64,000 nt of DNA, taken from the NCBI GenBank assembly GCA_021732995.1, contig JAKFWA010000024.1, forward strand, positions 121,728 to 185,727, given 5' to 3'. The stretch comes from Planctomycetaceae bacterium (lineage in GTDB: Bacteria > Planctomycetota > Planctomycetia > Planctomycetales > Planctomycetaceae). This document shows positions 53,084-62,554 of this stretch, in pieces. Each line of letters begins with the position of its first letter. Within the stretch, counting starts at the first letter, position 1. Made by a program: the position numbers and the translations under genes. Under the pieces are notes generated by a model. The model had not been told where the DNA came from. It saw nothing but the letters and a program-made list of their open reading frames with translations, and ran no database searches.

Positions 53084-53737
53084 TTACGTGGGGAATTTAC
53101 TCTGGCGAACACGGTTGCCATCCACCTGTAGCTGTCCGCTGGCCAGCAATCGGAGTGCCTCGGGGTAGGCCTCGCATTCCGTTTCAAAAACCCGCGCGGC
53201 CAGCGTGTCCGGGTCGTCCGAGTCCAGCACGGGCACCGTTCGCTGCACGATGATCGGCCCGTGGTCATATTCATTGTCGACGAGATGCACCGTGCAACCG
53301 CTGACCCGCGCACCTCGCGCCAACACCGCTTCGTGAACATGATGCCCGTAGAACCCCGCGCCGCAGAAAGCCGGGATCAACGACGGGTGAATGTTGACGA
53401 CTCGATTCCGGAAATCGTCCGGCACCTGAACGAGGCACAGGAACCCGGCCAGCGTGACGAGATCGACGTCCGCTTCGCGACAGAGTTCGAAGATGCGTTC
53501 GCTGAACGCTTCCGTCGAACCGCAGGCTTTGCGAGTAACAACTTCGCACCGCAACCCCGCTTCGCGTGCTCGTTCGACTCCCCGCACCTTTGCGCTGCTG
53601 GAAATCACGAGTGGAACTTCTGCCTTGAGAGTCCCCGCTTCGATCTGGCGCAGGAAGTTGACCAGCGTCGTACCACCGCCGGAAATCAACACCGCCAGCC
53701 GCATCGGAGATCGAAGTTCAGGAAGCGAATAAACCAT
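53084..53737 (-). CDS. purN: Phosphoribosylglycinamide formyltransferase
   Basis: 217 residues. MRLAVLISGGGTTLVNFL is the GAR-binding loop. VDLVTLAGFLCLVQVP, then VNIHPSLIPAFCGAGFYG (Asn/His catalytic) and GCTVHLVDNEYDHGPII (Asp) complete the active site. It transfers formyl from 10-formyl-THF in purine synthesis. Compared with E. coli PurN, the catalytic signature has FCGAGFYG. The start at 53,737 or 53,704 is uncertain. Confidence 0.9.
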   Translation of the reverse strand: MVYSLPELRSPMRLAVLISGGGTTLVNFLRQIEAGTLKAEVPLVISSSAKVRGVERAREAGLRCEVVTRKACGSTEAFSERIFELCREADVDLVTLAGFLCLVQVPDDFRNRVVNIHPSLIPAFCGAGFYGHHVHEAVLARGARVSGCTVHLVDNEYDHGPIIVQRTVPVLDSDDPDTLAARVFETECEAYPEALRLLASGQLQVDGNRVRQSKFPT

Positions 53738-53814
53738 CTGAAAATCCAAACCCAACTTTAAAAAATCGCTCCCCTCCCCGCGGTCTAAGTGGATCGTCGG
53801 AGCTGGAGCGACAA

Positions 53815-53863
53815 GTAGGCCGGACAATCCTGTCCGGCTGTCGGACAGGATTGTCCGACCTAC
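53815..53863. repeat. REP-like hairpin repeat, copy 1
   Basis: Arms GTAGGCCGGACAATCCTG(TCCG) and (CGGA)CAGGATTGTCCGACCTAC enclose GCTGT. Almost the same sequence occurs at 59,528-59,583. Both lie in backbone DNA between same-strand genes. Confidence 0.75.
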
Positions 53864-53870
53864 AAATTTC

Positions 53871-54155
53871 TTAGTGCTTGTAGATCTTGTGCTGCGGACG
53901 TCCCGAGAGAATCTGTTCTTTGCCCCACGTCGTGACGTCGCGGAAGGCCTGACTGTGAATGAAAGCCGTGAAGGCTTGCTCGTCCGACCATTCGCTGGTG
54001 ATCAGATACGACGCGCCGTCGCTGACGTCCTTCCACAGCGTCGAGTGCGTATGTCCCGCAGCCGCCCGTAGGGCCGTGAGCACCGCAGCGAACTTGCTTT
54101 CAAAATCCTGCTGCTTGCCTTCAATGACGTGATAGTTCATGCCGACCGTGACCAT
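53871..54155 (-). CDS. Antibiotic biosynthesis monooxygenase (ABM)-fold protein
   Basis: 94 residues, the standard ABM single-domain size: MVTVGMNYHVIEGKQQDFES, HTHSTLWKDVSDGASYLITSEWSD and FIHSQAFRDVTTWG. Members are small dimeric ferredoxin-like proteins that oxidise or bind quinones or haem-type compounds. No co-operonic biosynthetic genes, so the substrate is unknown. Confidence 0.8.
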   Translation of the reverse strand: MVTVGMNYHVIEGKQQDFESKFAAVLTALRAAAGHTHSTLWKDVSDGASYLITSEWSDEQAFTAFIHSQAFRDVTTWGKEQILSGRPQHKIYKH

Positions 54156-54324
54156 GCGAATTCACTCCTGTTGATGCTCTGAAGCTGGATGGCGCTGTAC
54201 CAGCACGAGTTCAACAGGGGTTGAACAGGGCTTCGGCGCCAGATTCTTAATTCTACAGAGCAAACGGCATCATCAACAGCGGGCACGGGATCGGCTGAAA
54301 GAGCTTGTTTTTAAGGGACACAGC

Positions 54325-54627
54325 TTACTGTGCTGACTCTTCGACAGAGAACTCACGATAGATCGTGGTGTCCCAGCTCTGGCCGATGTTCAACCGATAG
54401 ATGTTGATGCGGTTCTTCGCCCGCACCGAGAAGCCGGGGCCGCGTTGTGGAATCGCGGGGCGATAGGCGGCTCGTGTCAGCGGCTCTTCAAAGCCCGGGT
54501 CCGAGGGATCGTTCACCGCCACGTGGCTGGAATAGGAGCGACGAAACATCCAGCTCGAATCTGCCGAAGCGATCGACGGCAGAACGGCCAGAGCAACTCC
54601 CAACAGCATGGCGAATGAACGGCTCAT
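54325..54627 (-). CDS. Small exported protein (100 aa)
   Basis: Signal peptide MSRSFAMLLGVALAVLPSIASA; mature part rich in Arg, Pro and Tyr (SWMFRRSYSSHVAVNDPSDP, TRAAYRPAIPQRGPG, INIYRLNIGQSWDTTIYREF). No known family or catalytic motif. Short exported proteins of this kind are common in planctomycete genomes. It ends about 130 bp from the next upstream gene. Confidence 0.65.
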   Translation of the reverse strand: MSRSFAMLLGVALAVLPSIASADSSWMFRRSYSSHVAVNDPSDPGFEEPLTRAAYRPAIPQRGPGFSVRAKNRINIYRLNIGQSWDTTIYREFSVEESAQ

Positions 54628-54756
54628 GAAACCCTCAGGAACAGTGGCTGTTGCCTTTCAGCAACAGGGCAACATGTTTTGTTGCCTCAACGCCTCAAAA
54701 AGGCGGTTTAGCAACGTGTTCCAGAGGTATTCGCATTCGCTATGCCACCGCATAGC

Positions 54757-56238
54757 TCATTTTTCAGCGGGTGTCGGAGAAAATTTCCCGCCACGCATCA
54801 ACCAGTCTTTGACCCTCATCGCACGTTTGAGCGGTTCACCGGCCTCGTCATCAGCAGGCTTCCAGTTACCGATGTATTGCTCTAGCGGTTTGAGACTCTT
54901 CGCCTCGCGGCAGCTCTGCAGAGTTTTCATCAGGGCCTCATCGTCATTCACAAGCTCGATGAGTCGGCTGAGCCTGGCATCCTCTTTCTTCAATGCGGGA
55001 TTCAATCCAGTCACGGCGAACTCGACGCGTTCAATCGATCGCGCTCGCATGGTCACACCGAGGGGAAACATCGCTGACGCGTTGAACTCCCAGCGTGTGG
55101 CGCTTTCAGAGATCAGCTCACCGTTCGTCTCGACCAGCTTTCCGGGGAGCGACATTTTGAAAGCAAACTGCTTGGTGGCCCCCAGATGAATGCCGAAGAC
55201 GCCGCCCTCCAGTCCCCAGATCCGCTCGATCAGATCCTTCAGGCGACTTCGATAGGCTTCCGAACCGCCGGGGTACTTGTCGATGAACTCATCCGCTGCT
55301 GCCTTGAGTCGGCGATAGACTGGGCTCGTATCGAGCAGCTTCTCATCACCCTTGTCGGTCAAGGCAGGCAGGATTGCCAGCATCAAGTTGCCCAACTCTT
55401 CCTGTGACAGAGCACGTCCATCTTTCCGCTGAATCGTCTTGCTGATCAGTTGCGTCGTAAATCGCTCGAAGCTTTTTTCGTTGTATTTGGTCTGATTGCT
55501 CGATTCCTCTTCGGACGGTTTCTTCAGGTCTAAATCCACCTCAAGACCGTGTTCGTGGCAAACTGCCTCCAGCCAGGCGAAAGCACGGCGCGGATTTCGG
55601 TCGTCCAGGCGTTGTTCTCGTGTGACGCATGCTTCCCACAGTGCCGCGCACGCATGCACAAACCAGGCAGTGCCTTCGTTGCGACACCATTTGACGAACT
55701 GTGAGACGTTGAACTCATCACCGATGCCTTTTTCGAGAATGAACTCGATCCGGTCGCACATCATCTTCGCCAGTTCGCGCTGAGCCAACTGCGCATCATG
55801 CAGTGTGATGACGTTGGGCAGTTCCTCGATCCAGGTGTGTTCAATGAACAGCCCATAGTCGCGGCGCTGATAGGTTCGCTTCAACGAGGTTGTTCGGGCC
55901 TCTGAGCCGAACTCCAGATGATCGGGGATTGAGTCCACGGATTCGAACCGCTGCCAACCCGCGAAATAGCGTTGAGCACCGTCTTTCGCAGGCTCCTCAA
56001 GCAGCTCTGAGTCACGAATAGAACCATCAAACTCGTTGTCTGGCCGCTCTTTGAGATAGCCGGACTTTGTCCATAGCGACGCTTCGCGCGACTCATCGGG
56101 CGTGCTGTCGCCGTGCTGAATGATGGCTCGATCAACCCGGCCATCGGGGTGTACAGTCGTCTCACAAAAGTGCAACGGAGCAGGACCGCAACCGACAAAC
56201 AGCAACAGCGCGAACAGAATCATCCAACGACGGTTCAT
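54757..56238 (-). CDS. Predicted lipoprotein (493 aa)
   Basis: N-terminus MNRRWMILFALLLFVGCGPAP has a lipobox (FVGC), so the mature protein is lipid-anchored. The body is mainly helical with acidic stretches (KKPSEEESSNQTKYNEKSFE) and no recognised enzyme motif. The beta region near the C-terminus (FAFKMSLPGKLVETNGELIS) may be a domain of its own. Function unknown. Confidence 0.75.
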   Translation of the reverse strand: MNRRWMILFALLLFVGCGPAPLHFCETTVHPDGRVDRAIIQHGDSTPDESREASLWTKSGYLKERPDNEFDGSIRDSELLEEPAKDGAQRYFAGWQRFESVDSIPDHLEFGSEARTTSLKRTYQRRDYGLFIEHTWIEELPNVITLHDAQLAQRELAKMMCDRIEFILEKGIGDEFNVSQFVKWCRNEGTAWFVHACAALWEACVTREQRLDDRNPRRAFAWLEAVCHEHGLEVDLDLKKPSEEESSNQTKYNEKSFERFTTQLISKTIQRKDGRALSQEELGNLMLAILPALTDKGDEKLLDTSPVYRRLKAAADEFIDKYPGGSEAYRSRLKDLIERIWGLEGGVFGIHLGATKQFAFKMSLPGKLVETNGELISESATRWEFNASAMFPLGVTMRARSIERVEFAVTGLNPALKKEDARLSRLIELVNDDEALMKTLQSCREAKSLKPLEQYIGNWKPADDEAGEPLKRAMRVKDWLMRGGKFSPTPAEK

Positions 56239-56390
56239 GGAGCGACCTCATGAATCAACAGGGCAAAAAGTTCCCCCTTGTTCCAGATTCCGGTCGAAGG
56301 TGCTTTATTCCCGGTTTGTTGAAGCTGCCGCCAACAATGCGTTTGCCCGAACGAGAAAACGTCACACGGGTCGCACCTTCGTCTGCTCGG

Positions 56391-59300
56391 TCAGTTGCGG
56401 GTGATGAACTCATCCAGGTTCAGTAGCACTCGCGATGTGGTGATCCAGGCCGCGACTTCGGCGAGGGACTGACCGTCTACCTTGTACTTGCCGACGACGT
56501 CCTGAGCTTCGACGGGGTGCTCGCTGTAGAACTCGCGAGCACGGGCCAGCAGGGACGCGAACTGGTTGGTCTCGGTACCGTTCATCGGACGCGCCACACA
56601 CAGACGGAAGCCGTACTGCAAACGATCGCTATCGGACGTGGCTTCGCGTTTCAGCAGACGCTGACCGAACGCCTGCGCGGCTTCCATGAAGCTTTCGTTG
56701 TTCAGCAGAACGAGTGCTTGCAGCGGCGTGTTGGACGTTTGTCGTTTGACGTTGGTGGTGTTGGCGTCAGGGCAATCGAACGTGGTGAGGTTCGGGTGCG
56801 GGGCCGTGCGTTTGAAGAACGTGTACATCGCGCGGCGGTAACGATCCTCGCCAGTGCTGGTGGCCCATTTGAAGTTGTTGGCATAGCTGAGATCCGTGAT
56901 CCCGGCTGGCATTGGCGGGAACACGCTGGGGCCGCCGACCTTCGTTGACAGCAGGCCTGAGACAGACAACGTCAGGTCGCGCATCAACTCGGCTTCCACG
57001 CGCAAACGATTCTGCCGGGCCAGCAGCGTGTTGAGTGGGTCAACCTCGACCAGTTCCGGCCGATGCGCCGCAGACTGCCGATAGGTAGCCGACATCACGA
57101 TGCGCTTGATGAACTTCTTGCGGCTCCAGGCGAGTTCGTCGCGAAACTCGGTCGCCAGCCAGTCCAGAAGTTCGGGATGAGATGGTTTCTCGCCCCGCAC
57201 GCCGAAGTCGTTGACGGTGCGCACCAGACCTTCGCCAAAGAGCAGTCGCCAGATGTGATTCGCGGTGACTCGCGCCGTCAGCGGGTTTTCCTTGGCCGTC
57301 AGCCAGTTCGCAAGGTCAATGCGATCTGGGATATGACTGTTTTTAGGCTCGATCTGCGGCAGCAAGGAAGGCGTTCCAGAAGCTGTCTCTTGCTCGCGAA
57401 TAGGATCCAGAAAACTTCCCCGGCGCATCACAAACGTGTGACGTGGATCAGTGCGCCGTTCTGAGATCACGCGTACCGACATCTCTGGCTTCTTCGGAGC
57501 GGCGGCCTGATGGGCGTCCACTTCAGCCGCCAGCTTGGAGGTCGCTACGTGCCGTCGACTGAACTCTTCCAGCAGGGCCGCTCGATCGGAGTCGGTCCAC
57601 TGTTCTGCAGGTAGATCAAGTGCCTTCAGAACCTGAGCACTCAAGCCCTCGCGCGGATCGCTGCCGGTCCTCACTGAAACGCGGAACCGCCCGAGTGAAT
57701 GCTGCTGCCCATACTGATGATCGAGCACCACTTGCAGCCACGTGGCGTTGCTTTGGGCCATGTTGGTGCGGAGAGCGAACGTCGCTGTGTGCGGTCGGGT
57801 CACTTGCGGCGACACTGCCCAACCTGTCATCTGCTTGTTGGCATCAATCGCCATGTCCGGCGAAAAGTTCTTCTGCGAGAAGTCGGCCGTCGCACTGACC
57901 AACGGAACGGCGTCGGCGACCGTCAGCTTCTCTTTCGACCCGAGATAGGCGCGCACATCCGTCAGCACGAAGTTGCCGGTTTTAGAGCGTCCCGCGCCCT
58001 TGGTCGGCAGCGATTCGTCAGGGATGCTTTCAATTTTCAGACCGCTGATGTCTTTCAGTTCGAGCTTCGTCGTCAGAGTGTATTCATCGCGGTCGGGGGC
58101 CTTGCCAGAGACTCGATACGAACCATCGTCCAGCCGTTGGAAGGTAGCCTTTGAAGTAGCCTTCAAATCGTTGAAGTCCAGCGGATGGAACTCGACCGGA
58201 GCGGGTGACTTCAGGCTCTCGCGCAGGCTCAGTGCCCATGCGGCAAGTTCCGGTTCCAGCGACCTCCGGGCTGCCATCAAGTCCGCGTTGAGCTTCTGCA
58301 GTTTTTCGTCATGAGCAGCTCTATCACGCTCATACTTCGCAACGGCCTCGGCAGAAATCGGGACTTCGGTGCTGGTCTCATCGCCGTTGTTGAAGAATGC
58401 GAACATCGCAAAGTACTCGCGCTGACTGATGGCCTCGTACTTGTGTGAGTGACATCGGGCGCAGGTCAGCGTCAGACCGAGCCACACCGCGCCTATCGTT
58501 TCGACGCGATCAAAGCACGCTTCGACGCGGAACTCTTCTTTGTCGGTGCCGCCTTCGGTATTGGTCAGCGTCTGACGATTGAACGCCGTCGCCAGCCGCT
58601 GCATGTCGGACGCGTTCGGCAGCAGGTCGCCCGCCAGTTGCTCAGTCGTGAACTGATCAAACGGCAGATCGCGGTTCACGGCATCAATCACCCAGTCGCG
58701 CCAGCGCCAGGCGTCCGGGCGCGAGTTGTCTTTCTCATAGCCGTCCGTGTCGGCATAGCGCGCCATATCCAGCCAATGCCGCCCCCAGCGCTCGCCGAAA
58801 TGCGGAGACGCCAGCAGTCGGTCGACAAGTTGTTCATACGCGGCTTCGCGCTGCTGCGCCGCAGCAAACGCATCGACCTCTTCGGGAGTCGGCGGCAGGC
58901 CCAGCAGGTCGAGGTTCAGACGCCGGATCAATGTCTGCGGATCGGCTTCCGGCGACGGCTTAATCTGCTGAGCTTGCAGCCTCGCGAGTACGAACGCATC
59001 GATCGGATTGCGAACCCAGTTCTCCTCGCGCACCCAAGGAGCATTCGCACGCACGATCGGTCGATAGGACCAGTGCTCGCTGCGCTTCGATCCATCGCCA
59101 GCATCTGCGGGCCATGTCGCGCCGTCGTCGATCCACTTGCGCAGAACACCGATCTCGGCAGCAGTGAGCCGCTCGCCCTCGTCCTCCGGCGGCATGAGCG
59201 AGTCTTTATCGAGCCCGGCGACTTTGCGAATCAGCGAACTTTCGGCACTACGTTTCTTTAGAATACTCGGGCCCGAGTCGCCGCCATCCAGAGCATCCTG

Positions 59301-59489
59301 GCGATCGAGACGCAGGCCGCCCTCACGCTTTTCGGCACCGTGGCATTTCCAGCAGTGCTTCTGAAAGATCGGCAGCACATCCTTCTTGAAATCGACCAGT
59401 CGATCAGCGGCGGGCGGCAAGTCGGCCGCAAACGCAGAACCGGCAAAGCACAGCGAAGCGACAGCAAGCACACGGCGGACGAGGGGCAT
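56391..59489 (-). CDS. Planctomycete cytochrome c-like (PSCyt1)/DUF1549/DUF1553 protein
   Basis: 1032 residues, exported (MPLVRRVLAVASLCFAGSAFA). A haem-binding CWKCH sits near residue 46 in DVLPIFQKHCWKCHGAEKRE, then KDSLMPPEDEGERLTAAEIGVLRKWIDDG, the end of the PSCyt1 domain. DUF1549 follows (VDRLLASPHFGERWGRHWLDMARYADTDGYEKD) and, after a long insert, DUF1553 (LANWLTAKENPLTARVTANHIW ... PLQALVLLNNESFMEAAQAF). This architecture is a hallmark of Planctomycetes, where hundreds occur per genome. The role is often linked to polysaccharide use but is unproven. Start 59,489 has GGAATGAG upstream. Confidence 0.9.
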   Translation of the reverse strand: MPLVRRVLAVASLCFAGSAFAADLPPAADRLVDFKKDVLPIFQKHCWKCHGAEKREGGLRLDRQDALDGGDSGPSILKKRSAESSLIRKVAGLDKDSLMPPEDEGERLTAAEIGVLRKWIDDGATWPADAGDGSKRSEHWSYRPIVRANAPWVREENWVRNPIDAFVLARLQAQQIKPSPEADPQTLIRRLNLDLLGLPPTPEEVDAFAAAQQREAAYEQLVDRLLASPHFGERWGRHWLDMARYADTDGYEKDNSRPDAWRWRDWVIDAVNRDLPFDQFTTEQLAGDLLPNASDMQRLATAFNRQTLTNTEGGTDKEEFRVEACFDRVETIGAVWLGLTLTCARCHSHKYEAISQREYFAMFAFFNNGDETSTEVPISAEAVAKYERDRAAHDEKLQKLNADLMAARRSLEPELAAWALSLRESLKSPAPVEFHPLDFNDLKATSKATFQRLDDGSYRVSGKAPDRDEYTLTTKLELKDISGLKIESIPDESLPTKGAGRSKTGNFVLTDVRAYLGSKEKLTVADAVPLVSATADFSQKNFSPDMAIDANKQMTGWAVSPQVTRPHTATFALRTNMAQSNATWLQVVLDHQYGQQHSLGRFRVSVRTGSDPREGLSAQVLKALDLPAEQWTDSDRAALLEEFSRRHVATSKLAAEVDAHQAAAPKKPEMSVRVISERRTDPRHTFVMRRGSFLDPIREQETASGTPSLLPQIEPKNSHIPDRIDLANWLTAKENPLTARVTANHIWRLLFGEGLVRTVNDFGVRGEKPSHPELLDWLATEFRDELAWSRKKFIKRIVMSATYRQSAAHRPELVEVDPLNTLLARQNRLRVEAELMRDLTLSVSGLLSTKVGGPSVFPPMPAGITDLSYANNFKWATSTGEDRYRRAMYTFFKRTAPHPNLTTFDCPDANTTNVKRQTSNTPLQALVLLNNESFMEAAQAFGQRLLKREATSDSDRLQYGFRLCVARPMNGTETNQFASLLARAREFYSEHPVEAQDVVGKYKVDGQSLAEVAAWITTSRVLLNLDEFITRN

Positions 59490-59527
59490 AATCTCATTCC
59501 GGAAAGACGACGACTGCGACAATTTTT

Positions 59528-59583
59528 GTAGGGCGGACAATCCTGTCCGCCAGCGTTTTGACGGACAGGATTGTCCGTCCTAC
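59528..59583. repeat. REP-like hairpin repeat, copy 2
   Basis: Arms with GTAGGGCGGACAATCCTG and CAGGATTGTCCGTCCTAC, loop CCAGCGTTTTGA. Same core as the copy at 53,815-53,863. Lies between the maltokinase end and the DUF1549 gene start. Confidence 0.75.
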
Positions 59584-59632
59584 ACCGACGAGCGGCGTCA
59601 GCAATTCGCGCAATAGTCTATCGTCGCGGCAG

Positions 59633-61210
59633 TCACTCCAGCGATCCAATGCCAATCGCTTCTGCCAATCCAATTAATGGAATTCGAGCCCAGTCGGGGC
59701 GGTTGTTGAGTTCGTAGCGCAACTCGTACATCGCCTTTTCCAGCAGGCAGACGTCCAGCAATCGTTGAGCGTCTTTCGGATCTCGCGGCAGCAGACGCTG
59801 GCCGTGCACTGCCGTCGAATAAGCCTGCAGGTAGCTGCTCGCCGTACACGCGAACCAGAACTGTTGCCAGGCGGCCACATCGATCGTCTGCGGCAAATCC
59901 TGCAGAGCGTCAATCAAGCCGACCGCACCCGCGTTCGACGCATAGTGGAACGACCGCACCATACCGGCGACGTCCTTCATCGCGGGCCGTTTTTGTTGAC
60001 GTTCCGCGAGTGGTCGATCCGGTTCGCCTTCAAAGTCGATGATCTGAAAGTCGTTCGTCGTGCGCAGCACCTGCCCGAGATGATAGTCGCCGTGCACGCG
60101 GATCAGGTCGATGTCGGGAGCCGCGGTCGTGGACAGTGAGTCCAGCAGCGCGGTCGCCTTTGCAGAGAACTGAGCGGCAAACCCGGACGCTCCCACTTTG
60201 TCGACGACTGCCTTGCGGTCCTTCAGCAACGCCGCCGTGACATCGATCTCGTGCCTGACTCCGGCCAGCAACGTCGACAGCGCGGCCGAGGTCAACGGCT
60301 CAGGAGCAAACGCAGGCTCCGCGCCTTGAACATCCAGCGCGACGTGCAGTTCTCCCGTCCGTCGTCCCAGCAGGCTGGCATCATCCAGAAAGTCGCCGAT
60401 GAGTTCCCGAGCCAGATGCGGGATCTCATGAGACGCCGCGTCCAGATGCCAGTTGACGACCGGCGGAGTCACAGGCAGCGGTTGAGTTCGCCGCTTGATG
60501 TCTTCCCAGAACTGACCCAGTTGCTGCAGGCAGAAGGCCCACGCGTCGCTGATCGCAATGACTCGACGGCCGAGGATCGCAATGCAGCGAGTTTCGCCAG
60601 CGGGGTTCACGTAGTCGATCGTGCCCGCGACGGCCGGAGTGTTCTCGAAGCGGCCGGTCAGAAACATGCCGACTTCGGCATCAAGGTTGATGCCCGGCTG
60701 CGGCCGTCGAAACAGCTTCATGAAGTAAGACTCACCGACGCCGACGGACGTATTGCTCTGCTGTCCGGAGTGCACCTCGATCACATCGTCGGTCAGCAGG
60801 CCGAGAGTGGTTTTGTCCAGTGCGTCGGTCGCGATGCCCTTGAGCGATTGCCCGAATTGAGGTTCGTCGCTGGCTTTGTCGTCGCTCTTCAGGAAAGCCG
60901 TCTGCAGCAACAGACGCCAGATGCGCGGTGAGGCATCTTCGACAGGCTTCTGTCCCGGCGACGGAATCGCGGCGGGTAGCACGTATTGATCGTGAGTGCC
61001 GTCTGTGAAGGCCACTTTCAGGATCACCAGACCGCAGCAATCTGGGCCTTGAGACAGATCAACCACGTCCGCCAGTTCCAGCGTCGCGATCTGTTTCGCT
61101 TTCCCCGCAAACCACCGCTGCGACGGCAGGCTGGTTCGCAACTCATCCAGAAACGCAGAGCGATCCGAGGCAGATTTCAAACAGTCAGATAACAACTCAC
61201 TCGCTGGCAT
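59633..61210 (-). CDS. mak: Maltokinase
   Basis: 525 residues. The N-terminal cap domain (FLDELRTSLPSQRWFAGKAK) and the kinase core are visible: RVHGDYHLGQVLRTTNDFQIIDFEGEPDRPL (catalytic Asp and metal Asp), then KRPAMKDVAGMVRSFHYAS, typical of Mak1/Pep2. It phosphorylates maltose with ATP to maltose-1-phosphate for GlgE-type alpha-glucan synthesis. No glgE or treS is in the window; maltokinase is fused or adjacent to TreS in many bacteria. Start at 61,210. Confidence 0.85.
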   Translation of the reverse strand: MPASELLSDCLKSASDRSAFLDELRTSLPSQRWFAGKAKQIATLELADVVDLSQGPDCCGLVILKVAFTDGTHDQYVLPAAIPSPGQKPVEDASPRIWRLLLQTAFLKSDDKASDEPQFGQSLKGIATDALDKTTLGLLTDDVIEVHSGQQSNTSVGVGESYFMKLFRRPQPGINLDAEVGMFLTGRFENTPAVAGTIDYVNPAGETRCIAILGRRVIAISDAWAFCLQQLGQFWEDIKRRTQPLPVTPPVVNWHLDAASHEIPHLARELIGDFLDDASLLGRRTGELHVALDVQGAEPAFAPEPLTSAALSTLLAGVRHEIDVTAALLKDRKAVVDKVGASGFAAQFSAKATALLDSLSTTAAPDIDLIRVHGDYHLGQVLRTTNDFQIIDFEGEPDRPLAERQQKRPAMKDVAGMVRSFHYASNAGAVGLIDALQDLPQTIDVAAWQQFWFACTASSYLQAYSTAVHGQRLLPRDPKDAQRLLDVCLLEKAMYELRYELNNRPDWARIPLIGLAEAIGIGSLE

Positions 61211-61265
61211 GACCCCTCCCTGTGCCCGATGGAGCGCCTATGTCTTGTAGTCGTGCAGCAAGCTA

Positions 61266-61301
61266 CGAAAAAGAAAAAGCCTGACTCAAAAGAATCAGGC
61301 T
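61266..61301 (-). terminator. Rho-independent terminator of the 61334-62140 gene
   Basis: Minus-strand stem AGCCTGATTC / GAGTCAGGCT (one mismatch) followed by TTTTTCTTTTTC, 33 bp after the stop. Confidence 0.85.
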
Positions 61302-61333
61302 CTGGCTCCAATTCAGTCTGTCTGCGAAAAACG

Positions 61334-62140
61334 TTACCAGACTGGGCCGTCGATCGTCACGTTGAAGCTCGGCTGGCCGGGGAAATACCACGGGCGGCGA
61401 TAGCTGTGGTACGGATAGCGCACGTGCCCGACTTCGCCGCGAGCGTTCATCAGCGATCCGACGTTCTGCGGGTAAACGGGAGGCAGAGCGTTCGGCAACG
61501 CCTGCGAATAGTCCACAGCACCGTACATCACGGGTGCCGCAACCGGAGCGTACCCATATCCCGCCACTGGGACTTGAGGCTGTGCGAACTGCGAAGCCGC
61601 GAATTGCGGAGCTGCAAACTGTGGCGCCGCGAACTGCGGTTGTGTGAACTGGGCCTGCGCCTGCTGCTGTGGCTGGTAGTAATAGTAGTAATAGGTCGGC
61701 GTGTAGATCTGGGTCTGCTGCGTTGATCCGGCTGCTCCGTAGGTGGTGGTGAGCGCCACTGTGGGCTGCGGCATGGCCGAGGTGATTGGACCGCTGCCAG
61801 GGGGGATCGGAATGCCCTGTGTGATGGCGCCGGTTGGCCCCGTGACCACGGTCGGCGGCAAAGGTGCTGCGCCTTGCGGAACCGCGCCCGGTGCTGCGAA
61901 CCCTTGAGCGGCTACCGCACCCGGCACTGGTTGGCCGAAGGGAGCAACTCCGAAAGCCTGTGGCGGAGCACCTTGCGGGATGCCGGGAGCATTCCCGAGC
62001 GGTGTCGCGGTCATGCCGGTAACGACGTCCACTCGATAGGGACCGGCCACGCCCGGCTGCGGAGCGACAGGCACCTGAGCCTGAGCCGTGGAACCGGCAA
62101 CTGCAGCTAACGCCAACAACAGAAATGACTTGCGATACAT
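61334..62140 (-). CDS. Exported Pro/Gln/Ala-rich protein (268 aa)
   Basis: Signal peptide MYRKSFLLLALAAVAGSTAQA. The mature part is low complexity: a Pro/Gly/Ala stretch, a YYYYYY run and tandem QFAAPQFAAPQFAASQFAQP repeats. The last 60 residues look ordered (PYHSYRRPWYFPGQPSFNVT). Likely a cell-surface or stalk-type structural protein; similar proteins are common in planctomycetes. Followed by a clear terminator. A long overlapping frame (61,263-62,243) is a composition artefact. Confidence 0.7.
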   Translation of the reverse strand: MYRKSFLLLALAAVAGSTAQAQVPVAPQPGVAGPYRVDVVTGMTATPLGNAPGIPQGAPPQAFGVAPFGQPVPGAVAAQGFAAPGAVPQGAAPLPPTVVTGPTGAITQGIPIPPGSGPITSAMPQPTVALTTTYGAAGSTQQTQIYTPTYYYYYYQPQQQAQAQFTQPQFAAPQFAAPQFAASQFAQPQVPVAGYGYAPVAAPVMYGAVDYSQALPNALPPVYPQNVGSLMNARGEVGHVRYPYHSYRRPWYFPGQPSFNVTIDGPVW

Positions 62141-62554
62141 AGTGTCCCCTCAGGCAATAAATCGAGCGCCCTGTCGCGAAAGCCGCGAGCACAGTTCGAA
62201 ATGGTTCGATGACGTCGCTTCGCCAGTTGGATTGAGGGGACAATCTCCGGCCTCCTGTGAGCCATCAGCACCTTCTGGTGGCAATGCAGAGAGACTCGGT
62301 AATTGGCGTGCTTCCAGCAGACTATTCAGAGAGTGACGGTTGTCATGAGGCAATCTCAACGGCCCTCGGAAGTTTACAAGACTCCAGGCCGCGCCCCTTC
62401 CGAACATAGTGATTGAGTCTTTTGCGCCTGTCGTATGGGTCCGTCGTATCGCAGCGATTGCAGAATCTGTGCGGTCGACCAAGCCCCGGACAGTGGCCTC
62501 AAGAAGACGCTTGAACTGAGCTGACAGAAATGTCAGCTCCACGGAGGGTGTTCG
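62141..62554. other. Divergent intergenic region
   Basis: About 410 bp between divergent genes for exported proteins, so it should carry both promoters. I see no strong hairpin, repeat or small gene. Confidence 0.4.

Noticed and set aside
59519..59530. ACAATTTTTGT near REP copy 2, resembling the palindrome family
   Set aside because: Only the inner 11 bases match and it is in chromosomal DNA. It is a caution that AT-rich palindromes can arise by chance.
61263..62243. Long minus-strand frame (326 codons) overlapping the exported Pro/Gln-rich protein
   Set aside because: It is Ser/Arg/Cys-rich and covers the same bases as a signal-peptide protein with clear repeats and a terminator. It is a composition artefact.
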